64,000 nt of DNA from Microbispora hainanensis. GTDB lineage: Bacteria; Actinomycetota; Actinomycetes; Streptosporangiales; Streptosporangiaceae. The stretch covers positions 116,416 through 180,415 of the forward strand of contig NZ_VIRM01000010.1 in NCBI RefSeq assembly GCF_006874475.1, in the 5' to 3' direction. The notes under the pieces were generated by a model. It did not search any database, was not told the DNA's origin, and saw only the letters and a list, made by a program, of their open reading frames with translations. The position numbers and the translations under genes were made by a program. Of this stretch, positions 58,009 to 64,000 are shown in pieces; the first letter of the stretch is position 1; the number at the start of each line of letters is the position of its first letter.

Positions 58009-60255
58009 ATGTCCCGTGCGCCCCTGTGGCGCGCGGTGGCGGCGCTCGCCGTCATCGCGACCTCACTACTGCTCGCCCTCACCATGGCCCCGCGCCTCGG
58101 CCTCGACCTGCGCGGCGGCACCCAGCTCGTCTTCGAGACGAGAGACTCTCCCACGGTCAGGGCGGACGCCGACGCCACCGACCGTGCCCTCGACGTGCTC
58201 CGGCGCCGGGCGGACGCCCTCGGAGTCGTCGATCCCACCCTGGTCCGCTCCGGTGAGAAGCGGATCATCGTGGAACTGCCCGGCGTGCTCGACCCGCGCG
58301 AGGCCGCCGCGGTCATCGGCAAGACCGCACAACTCAACTTCCATCCGGTGCTCGGTCCCGCTGAGGGCGGTGACACGCACGCGATCGCCGACGAGAGCGG
58401 CCAGAAGCTGAAGCTCGGCCCGGTCGCGCTCGGCGGAGCCGGCGTCACCGACGCCGCCGCGCGCAGCGACCCGCAGGCAGGGCCGGGCTGGTTCGTCACG
58501 ATCGACTTCAAGGAGCCCGGCCCCTGGCGGAAGCTGACCGGCGAGGCGGCCTGCGCGCCGGTCGGCGACCACAAGCGCCGCGTCGCCATCGTCCTCGACA
58601 ACGAGATCATCTCCTCGCCTCAGGTGGACGAGTCGATCGCCTGCGGGGCGGGGATCGGCGGCGGCACCACGCAGATCACCGGGTCGTTCACCCCGCAGGA
58701 GGCGCAGAACCTCGCGGTGCTGATCAAGGGCGGCTCCCTTCCGGTGCCGCTCGAGCTGGTCGAGCAGCGTACGGTCGGCCCGACCCTCGGCGCCGACGCC
58801 ATCGCGGCGAGCGCCAAGGCCGGCGTCGTCGGGGTGATCCTCACCGCGGTGTTCATCGGCATGGTCTACCGGCTGGTGGGCGTGCTGGCCGCGGTCGCGC
58901 TCGCCTGCTACGGCCTGATCTCGTACGCCGGGCTCGTGGCCATGGGAGCCACGCTCACGCTGCCCGGCCTGGCCGGGTTCGTCCTGGCGATCGGCATGGC
59001 GGTGGACGCCAACGTGCTGGTCTTCGAACGGGCCAGGGAGGAGTACGGCGACGCACCCCGCCGGGGCCTCAAGGCGGCCCTCGAACGGGGCTTCAAGAAC
59101 GCCTGGAGCGCGATCGCCGACTCCAACATCACCACCCTGCTCGCCGCCGGGCTGCTGTTCTGGCTGGCCTCGGGGCCGGTGAAGGGCTTCGGCGTGACGC
59201 TGGCCATCGGCGTGCTGGCCTCGCTCGTCTCGGCCATGCTGATCACCCGGGTGCTCACCGCCGCCCTGATCGGCAGGATCGGCCCGCGGGCGTCCGGCAT
59301 CGGCTCGATCGGCCGGGTCAGGACATGGCTGACGCGGCGCGACCCGGACCTGATGCGGCGTAGGCGGCTGTGGCTCGCCGTCGCGGCCGGGCTGCTCGTG
59401 GTCGCGGGCGCGGGCCTGGTCACCCGTGGCCTGAACTACGGCGTCGAGTTCACCGGCGGCCGGATCGTGGAGTTCGCCACGAGCAGCCCCGTCGACGTCG
59501 CGGCGGCCAGGCAGGCGGTGGCGGACGCCGGGTTCCCCTCGGCCGTCGTGCAGCGGTCGGACGACGCGCTCTCGGTGCGCACGGGGCAGATCAGCGCCGA
59601 CGACGTCGTCCGCATGGAGGAGGCGCTCGACCGGCGCGTGGGCGAGGTGGCCAAGCAGCGCGACGAGCTGATCGGGCCGAGCCTGGGCGAGGAGCTGCGC
59701 CGCAACGCCATCATCGCGCTCGCCGTCGCGCTCGCCGCACAGCTCGTCTACCTGGCGTTCCGGTTCCGGTGGACGTTCGGCACGGCGGCCGTGGCGGCGC
59801 TGTTCGTGGACGCGGCCGTGGTCGTCGGCGCGTTCGCCTGGATGGGCAAACCGATCGACGGGGTGTTCCTGGCGGCGATGCTCACGATCATCGGTTATTC
59901 GGTCAACGACAAGGTGGTGCTGTTCGACCGGGTGCGCGAGCTGTGGCCGGTGCGCCGCCGCGAGCCGTTCGGCCGGGTGGTGAACGCCGCGATTCTGCAG
60001 ACCGCGCCGCGCACGGTCAACACCGGGCTCGGGGCGCTGTTCATCCTGGCGGCGCTGGCGGTGTTCGGCGGCGACTCGCTGCGCGACTTCGCCGTCGCCC
60101 TGCTGATCGGCATCGTCGCCGGCACGCTGTCGTCGTCGTTCGTGGCCGGGCCGGCGGCGATCGCACTGGAGCGGCGCTCCGGCCAGGCGCCGCCGGCTCC
60201 CGCCGCGCCCCGGGTCAGGCCCGTACGGCGCGACGGCTCCGGCGCGGTGGTCTGA
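58009..60255 (+). CDS. secDF: Fused SecD-SecF protein translocase subunit
   Basis: A 748-aa RND-type membrane protein joining SecD (about 1-440) and SecF (about 450-735). SecD: GLDLRGGTQLVFE after the first membrane segment, IVELPGVLDPREA, DNEIISSPQV, then the D4-type motif AIGMAVDANVLVFERAREE. SecF: LNYGVEFTGGRIVEF, then IIGYSVNDKVVLFDRVRE. The proton-relay Asp is present in both halves. GGAGG lies before the ATG. Actinomycetes usually have separate secD and secF with yajC; this copy is fused, has no yajC and follows a small exported protein, so it may be a second, specialised SecDF. Confidence 0.92.
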   Translation: MSRAPLWRAVAALAVIATSLLLALTMAPRLGLDLRGGTQLVFETRDSPTVRADADATDRALDVLRRRADALGVVDPTLVRSGEKRIIVELPGVLDPREAAAVIGKTAQLNFHPVLGPAEGGDTHAIADESGQKLKLGPVALGGAGVTDAAARSDPQAGPGWFVTIDFKEPGPWRKLTGEAACAPVGDHKRRVAIVLDNEIISSPQVDESIACGAGIGGGTTQITGSFTPQEAQNLAVLIKGGSLPVPLELVEQRTVGPTLGADAIAASAKAGVVGVILTAVFIGMVYRLVGVLAAVALACYGLISYAGLVAMGATLTLPGLAGFVLAIGMAVDANVLVFERAREEYGDAPRRGLKAALERGFKNAWSAIADSNITTLLAAGLLFWLASGPVKGFGVTLAIGVLASLVSAMLITRVLTAALIGRIGPRASGIGSIGRVRTWLTRRDPDLMRRRRLWLAVAAGLLVVAGAGLVTRGLNYGVEFTGGRIVEFATSSPVDVAAARQAVADAGFPSAVVQRSDDALSVRTGQISADDVVRMEEALDRRVGEVAKQRDELIGPSLGEELRRNAIIALAVALAAQLVYLAFRFRWTFGTAAVAALFVDAAVVVGAFAWMGKPIDGVFLAAMLTIIGYSVNDKVVLFDRVRELWPVRRREPFGRVVNAAILQTAPRTVNTGLGALFILAALAVFGGDSLRDFAVALLIGIVAGTLSSSFVAGPAAIALERRSGQAPPAPAAPRVRPVRRDGSGAVV

Positions 60256-60279
60256 GGCCGGTACGGCCCGCGGCGCGTT

Positions 60280-60306
60280 CCCCGGGGCGGGCGATCCGCC
60301 CCGGGG
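60280..60306. terminator. Strong GC hairpin, probable terminator
   Basis: CCCCGGGGCGG (60280-60290), loop gcgat, CCGCCCCGGGG (60296-60306): 11-bp perfect stem just after secDF and before the convergent lysozyme gene. No U-tract, as usual in actinomycetes. Confidence 0.8.
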
Positions 60307-60314
60307 GACGCCCT

Positions 60315-60332
60315 GCTATCAGCGCTGATAGC
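60315..60332. repeat. Perfect 18-bp palindrome
   Basis: GCTATCAGCGCTGATAGC, followed by a GC-rich series of gctatcggcgg / gctgtcggcgg units up to the lysozyme stop. It may be part of a bidirectional terminator. Confidence 0.75.
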
Positions 60333-60377
60333 GGCGCCGCTATCGGCGGGCGCTGTCGGCGGGCGCTGTCGGCGGCG

Positions 60378-61103
60378 CTATCGGCGGCCGAGCGCACGCA
60401 GCTGGGCGGGCGTCAGCGAGGAGACGTTCTGGTCGATGGGCGCATCCGTGTACTGGTGGATCGCCCAGGTCTTCCAGTCCGCGGGCGGCGTGATGTCGCC
60501 GGGGGCCTTGCTGTAGTGGGCCACCCACAGCGGATACTGGCCGAGGCCGTGGCCGTACTTGTTGGCGAAGTTCCAGCCGCTGTAGAACATCGGCCTGGTG
60601 CCGGTCTTGGCCGTCACATACTCCAGCCAGGTCTTGGCCCACTTGTTGACCTGCTCGACGGACTCGCCGTCGGCGGTCTCCAGGTCGAGGACCAGGATGT
60701 CGCCGGGCTTGCTCGGCTGCGAGTTCACCACGCTGAGGAAGTGGTTGGCCTCGGCGATGGGGTCGTTCGAGGGGTGGCCGTAGTGGTACACCCCACGGAC
60801 GATGCCCTTCTTGGCCAGCTCCCGCCAGTGCCGGGGGAAGGACGAGTCGACCCAGTCGGTCCCCTCGGTGGCCTTGATGAAGCCGAACTGCGCGCGGCTG
60901 TTCATCCAGTCGTGGTCGGCCTCGTAGCCGGAGACGTCCTGGCCGTACGTGTGCGGGTTCGCGTACGCCGGGGCCGCGGGCAGGGCGACGGCCGCGGTGA
61001 CGCCGGCCGTGGCGGCCGAGACCGCGAGGGTCGCCGCCGCGAGGGCGGAGCGCAGGCGCCGGCGCGAGGGCCGGCCCCCGAGGGAGAGCCGATGGGTGGA
61101 CAT
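60378..61103 (-). CDS. Secreted GH25 lysozyme (muramidase)
   Basis: A 241-aa exported cell-wall hydrolase. Signal peptide: SRRRLRSALAAATLAVSAATAG up to AYA (about residue 48; given in parts). GH25 features: YGQDVSGYEADHDW (catalytic Asp), FGFIKATEGTDW, GVYHYGHP, LVLDLETADG (second acidic pair) and MFYSGWNF. ATG at 61103 has AAGGAG 9-11 nt upstream. The leader contains a ydaO-type c-di-AMP riboswitch, so synthesis is tied to c-di-AMP, as for other actinobacterial wall hydrolases. Confidence 0.92.
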   Translation of the reverse strand: MSTHRLSLGGRPSRRRLRSALAAATLAVSAATAGVTAAVALPAAPAYANPHTYGQDVSGYEADHDWMNSRAQFGFIKATEGTDWVDSSFPRHWRELAKKGIVRGVYHYGHPSNDPIAEANHFLSVVNSQPSKPGDILVLDLETADGESVEQVNKWAKTWLEYVTAKTGTRPMFYSGWNFANKYGHGLGQYPLWVAHYSKAPGDITPPADWKTWAIHQYTDAPIDQNVSSLTPAQLRALGRR

Positions 61104-61128
61104 GCGGGGTTGACTCCTTGCTTCCATG

Positions 61129-61255
61129 CCGCCTACCGGGTTAGCTGACGGGTTCGGGCAGGAAGTGCCCTACGGGCGCACCTGGGGGCCTGCGCTCCGA
61201 TTCACCCCTAAGAGAGTGGGTCCCCGGCTCCACGTGACGCGGATTCGGCGGCCGC
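61129..61255 (-). ncRNA. ydaO-yuaA c-di-AMP riboswitch
   Basis: Minus-strand leader of the lysozyme gene. Conserved blocks in order: CCGCCGAATCCG (61240-61251), GGAGCCGGGGACCCA (about 61216-61231), GGGGTGAATCGG (61197-61208), GGGCACTTCCTGCCCG, and CCGAACCCGTCAGCTAACC (61139-61157) closing with GGTAGGCGGC, which pairs with the 5' GCCGCC. This is the typical actinobacterial form that switches off wall-hydrolase genes at high c-di-AMP. Confidence 0.88.
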
Positions 61256-61420
61256 GCGGTCACGGGACCGCGCGGACCGGGCAACGACACGGCAAGGGAT
61301 GGGTCGCCGGAGGCGGGTGGTTACCCCCTACCGTGTGCCCTAAAGGTACACACTCCCCAAGAATGGTGTAAACAGGACAAAACACGTCTTTACCTGGCAC
61401 AACGCGGCGGCGCCCGGCCC

Positions 61421-61558
61421 GAACGCCCTCCCCTGCCCCGCACCGAGGGGCATCGGGCGGCCGAGGCCGCTGTGATCGATGTCATAGGGGCGGCCTGCAT
61501 GGCGGGCGTCCAGTGACTGAGCCTCTACGCCTTCTCCACGGAGAACTGGCGACGCCCC
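61421..61558 (+). pseudogene. uppS: Degraded uppS fragment (isoprenyl transferase)
   Basis: No open gene, but one frame reads LPRTEGHRAAEAAVIDVIG, then AACMAGVQ, a TGA stop at 61514-61516, and LSLYAFSTENWRRP. These are the well-known core blocks of undecaprenyl diphosphate synthase (PRTEGHRAG..., LSLYAFSTENW) in the right order and spacing. The N-terminal catalytic Asp block and all of the C-terminal half are absent, so this is a relic. A functional copy must lie elsewhere. Confidence 0.75.
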
Positions 61559-61628
61559 CCGCCGAGGCCGACGTCCTACCGCGACTGGTGCGCCGTGCCG
61601 TCCGCGCCTGAGATGGTCGTGCACGAGT

Positions 61629-61823
61629 TCACGTACGGCGCGCAGGTCGGGTTGTCGGGGACACAGATCCCGCCGCCGAGATGCCGGCGCTGCCGCCGAA
61701 CCTGCCGCTCTTCTCGACCACGACGCACGACAACCCGCTGTCGTACGCGGTCAGCGCGGCGGCCATGCCTCCGCCCCCGGTGCCGACGATGACTTGGTCG
61801 AATTCCTCATCCCACGCGGTCAC
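61629..61823 (-). pseudogene. kstD: Truncated 3-ketosteroid delta1-dehydrogenase N-terminus
   Basis: A 64-codon open frame from GTG at 61823 (GGAGG 8 nt upstream) reads TAWDEEFDQVIVGTGGGG, MAAALTAYDSGLSCVVVEK and SGRFGGSAGIS: the FAD-binding N-terminus of KstD-type flavoproteins. After GISAA the frame is lost; another frame continues GGICVPDNPT, as expected for KstD, for a few residues only. Thus a frameshift plus loss of the remaining 450 or so residues. It is divergent from hsaB. Confidence 0.75.
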
Positions 61824-62082
61824 CGCTCGTCCCTCCGGGTGAGGAAGGACACGACCCAGTGAACCGCGGGAATGCCGGACTTTGTGTCTCTAACTGGACA
61901 GACGCACCGAATAGGGCGATCATCCCGATGAGCGAGACCAGGACGGGCCCGCTCGGTGACCTGCCCGGACCACGCTCCCGCCGGTACGTGCCTTCCGTTG
62001 ACCGGGATCCCCTTGCGGGCCGCCCATGAGGGGGTTTGTAAGTTCGTCACCTGAGGCATCGACACGCACGCGAGGTGAGTCC
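61824..62082. other. Intergenic between kstD remnant and hsaB
   Basis: 259 bp without a gene. The half-site ctaactggac at about 61891 loosely recalls a KstR box but lacks the second half. The hsaB promoter is expected near 62000-62070. Confidence 0.35.
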
Positions 62083-62661
62083 ATGACCGCTGTACCCGCC
62101 GACCCCGAGTTCACCGAGGCGGCGCCGCCCACACCCGCCGAGTTCCGGCGCGCGCTGGGCATGTTCGCGAGCGGTGTGACCGTGGTGACGGGCCTCGACG
62201 ACGGCGAACCGGCCGGCTTCGCCTGCCAGTCGTTCGCGTCGGTGTCCCTCGAGCCGCCTCTGATCCTTTTCTGCGCCGACCACAGGGGCCGCGCCTGGCC
62301 GCGCATCAGGAGATCGGGCCGCTTCTGCGTGAACGTGCTCGGGGAGGATCAGATCGATCTCTGCGGCCGGTTCGGGTCCAGCAATGGCGCGAAGTTCGCG
62401 GGCCTCGACTGGGACCTGTCGCGATGGGGCACCCCGTCCTTGCGAGGGGTGCTGCTGCGCGTCCATGGCGAGATCCGCGACGTACACGTCGCCGGCGACC
62501 ACGACGTGGTCATCGGCCACGTCAACGAGCTCGAACCCGTCGTCACCGAGCAACGCCCCATGCTGTTCTTCCGCGGCCGGTTCGGCCTGAACCAGGACGA
62601 CCCGGCCGCCGCTCTCTGCCTCAACCTGTGGGGCTGGGGGTGGGGCGACCACTGGGGCTGA
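62083..62661 (+). CDS. hsaB: Flavin reductase for steroid-phenol monooxygenase
   Basis: A 192-aa flavin reductase-like (split-barrel FMN-binding) protein: FRRALGMFASGVTVVTG, GFACQSFASVSLEPPLILFC (in parts), GRFCVNVLGEDQ, RFGSSNGAKFAGLDWD, GDHDVVIGHVNELE and PMLFFRGRFG. The wording follows mycobacterial HsaB, which supplies FMNH2 to HsaA. ATG at 62083 with GAGGTGA upstream. It stands apart from hsaA (13 kb away) and opposite a kstD relic, suggesting a once larger steroid cluster here. Confidence 0.88.
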   Translation: MTAVPADPEFTEAAPPTPAEFRRALGMFASGVTVVTGLDDGEPAGFACQSFASVSLEPPLILFCADHRGRAWPRIRRSGRFCVNVLGEDQIDLCGRFGSSNGAKFAGLDWDLSRWGTPSLRGVLLRVHGEIRDVHVAGDHDVVIGHVNELEPVVTEQRPMLFFRGRFGLNQDDPAAALCLNLWGWGWGDHWG

Positions 62662-63157
62662 CCCCTCTTCTCTACGTCCCATGCAGCGAGCCGCACCTGC
62701 CTCTCCGGACGAGCGCTCTCATCCGCATGACGTGAGTTCGTGACAGGCGGTGCTGAGGCAGCAGCCGTACCGGCTTCTCCTGGCGCGCGCCCCTCAGCCA
62801 CATGACGCGAGTTCGTACGCGTGGTGCACCGGCAGCAGCCGCGCCCGCCCACCTCACCGGCCTCACCGGCCGGGCGGCCGAACTCGTCCGCGCCCCGCGC
62901 ACCGCCGAACCTGCCTGCGCCGCCGAACGTGCCTGCGCGCCGCCGAACGTGCCTGCGCGCCGTCGAATGCGCCGTCGAATGCGCCGTCGCCGCGTTCAGA
63001 GCAGCACCTTCGCCGCCTTCCGGGAGGCGCTTAGGCCGCCGACACCCCCTTTTCCCAGTTGACCTGCGGCTCCAACCATTCGCTCCGGACGGTTGTCATT
63101 GGCTCACGCATTGTGAAAGAATCCATACATCAGTTCGAATCGATAGAGGAGGGTGTG
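62662..63157. other. Repeat-rich intergenic region before second DUF222/HNH gene
   Basis: 496 bp with no supported gene. Two diverged direct repeats of about 24 bp (ctcatccgcatgacgtgagt... at about 62720 and ctcagccacatgacgcgagt... at about 62796). Then 20-bp repeats (62901-62960) and 12-bp units to 62984. The last 45 bases (63113-63157) resemble the leader of the paralog at 22.8 kb. Confidence 0.6.
62901..62984. repeat. 20-bp and 12-bp tandem repeats
   Basis: cgccgaacgtgcctgcgcgc at 62921-62940 and 62941-62960 with a diverged copy at 62901-62920, followed by two units of cgtcgaatgcgc (62961-62984). Confidence 0.85.
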
Positions 63158-64000
63158 ATGGATCTGTTCGACATCGATCCTGAGCGCCTTCATCGTTCGA
63201 ACGATGGCGACGGTGGGTGGTGGGACCGTCTGATCGCCAATTCCCCGCTGTGGTCGTCCGACGGTTCATCCGCCCGCGAGCCCTTCCCGATCATCGACTT
63301 TGAGCCCCGGCAGCACGCCGACGAGCCCGGCGCTGGCAGCACAGACGACCCAGACACGGATGCCGCCGGCAGGCATGCCGGCGGTGCGGACTCCGCCCGT
63401 GGGGCTGCCGATAGCGCCGAATCTGACGCGGGTGCCGCCCGCGGGGACGCCGCTGATGCAGGCAGCCGCCGCTGTACCCGGTCGTCGTGGGTGGTGGTGG
63501 GGTGTGTTCGTGAGGTGGCGCAGGAGCTGGCGCTGGTCCCGCTTCCCGACGATGTGGACGTCTGTCTGGCTGAGGCGGAGGAGTTGCTGTTCGCCCGGGA
63601 TCGGATCACCTGCGCGCTGGCCGACCGGGTAGGCCGGGTCCATCGTGCAGGGCAGGCCAAGCAGCATGGGCATGCCTCCACCCGGTCGTGGTTGCGTACC
63701 GCCGCCGGGATGACAGTGGGCGGTGCGGGCCGCCTGCTCATGCTGGGGGCTGAGCTGCCGCGCCTGCCGGTGGTGCGGGAGAAGTTCGCCGTGGGTGAGT
63801 TGGCGGCGGGGGTGGTGGAGGCCATCTGCGCCGCTGTCGCCGGGCTGACCGATGAGCAGGCCGGGTTGGCGGAGCCGATTTTGGTGGAGCTGGCGGGCAA
63901 GGCGGGGGCGGCGGAGGTGGCCAAGGCCGGCCGCCATTTGCGGGCGGTGCTCGACCCCGACGGCGAAGAACGCGATGAGCAGGCCGATTACGGGCGGCGG
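63158..64000 (+). CDS. DUF222/HNH-family protein, second copy (3' partial)
   Basis: The frame is open from ATG 63158 to the window end (281 codons), so the gene continues outside. The N-terminus MDLFDIDPERLHRSNDGDGG is alignable with the 22869 gene, followed by a diverged acidic linker (about residues 50-105), then DUF222, nearly identical to the first copy. 63479-64000 aligns without gaps to 23124-23645 with about 23 differences. GAGGAGGG precedes the ATG as in copy 1. The HNH part, if present, lies beyond the edge. Confidence 0.85.
   Translation, partial: MDLFDIDPERLHRSNDGDGGWWDRLIANSPLWSSDGSSAREPFPIIDFEPRQHADEPGAGSTDDPDTDAAGRHAGGADSARGAADSAESDAGAARGDAADAGSRRCTRSSWVVVGCVREVAQELALVPLPDDVDVCLAEAEELLFARDRITCALADRVGRVHRAGQAKQHGHASTRSWLRTAAGMTVGGAGRLLMLGAELPRLPVVREKFAVGELAAGVVEAICAAVAGLTDEQAGLAEPILVELAGKAGAAEVAKAGRHLRAVLDPDGEERDEQADYGRR

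Overview
The window is about 72% GC or more by eye. It has GTG/TTG starts, many ATGA/GTGA gene overlaps, an MshC/CysRS-type ligase, a c-di-AMP riboswitch ahead of a secreted lysozyme, and steroid-catabolism genes close to the mycobacterial set. Together these point to a filamentous soil actinomycete, most likely Streptosporangiales-like; this is an inference, because no rRNA or tRNA gene was seen. It reads as ordinary chromosome with dense catabolic and regulatory content.

Layout. 1-3.5 kb: pcaHGBDC, protocatechuate to 3-oxoadipate (pcaH enters from outside). 3.5-9.8 kb: MBL-rhodanese protein, MshC-like ligase + PolX, NarL-type two-component pair. 9.8-15.1 kb: amidase, APC permease and amide-type binding protein divergent from a MarR and a P450. 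15.1-22.4 kb: PrfC, a TetR/MBL-hydrolase operon with its own operator, a second NarL-type pair led by a 37-aa membrane peptide, and an ArsR regulator divergent from an aldo/keto reductase. 22.9-26.6 kb: a DUF222/HNH protein convergent with a stand-alone condensation-domain protein. 26.9-29.5 kb: chsH2-chsH1-ltp2 (steroid side-chain removal). 29.6-33.1 kb: UPF0261 (Tm-1-like) + TIM-barrel pair divergent from a MocR regulator. 33.2-38.6 kb: a complete sugar ABC importer/ROK/GntR/SIS operon. 38.8-41.8 kb: secreted GH64 glucanase with lectin domain and LacI-type boxes, then a FadA5-like thiolase. 42-47 kb: a frameshifted LuxR-family ATPase regulator, small proteins, a half-size FtsX-like permease. 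47.4-50.2 kb: KstR-like TetR, HsaA, another TetR. 50.3-54.5 kb: FMN reductase and a heterodimeric ABC exporter. 54.6-57.4 kb: SDR, then a TraR / actin-like ATPase / TraR cassette. 57.5-61.3 kb: Pro-rich exported protein, fused SecDF, riboswitch-controlled GH25 lysozyme. 61.4-61.8 kb: decayed uppS and kstD pieces. 62.1 kb: hsaB. 63.2 kb to the end: a second DUF222/HNH copy about 95% identical over 522 bp to the first, cut by the window edge.

Themes. (1) Steroid catabolism is present but scattered: chsH2/chsH1/ltp2, fadA5-like, hsaA, hsaB, a kstD remnant and a KstR-like regulator lie in at least four places. (2) Carbon scavenging: protocatechuate, amides, sugar uptake, beta-glucan. (3) Short tandem repeats of 12-18 bp sit at the 3' ends or in the flexible tails of many genes; inside ORFs the period is nearly always a multiple of three, while the clearest non-multiple (13 bp x 7) lies almost entirely outside genes. 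The least familiar items are the TraR-actin-TraR cassette, the 37-aa peptide ahead of a sensor kinase, and the pair of near-identical DUF222/HNH genes.
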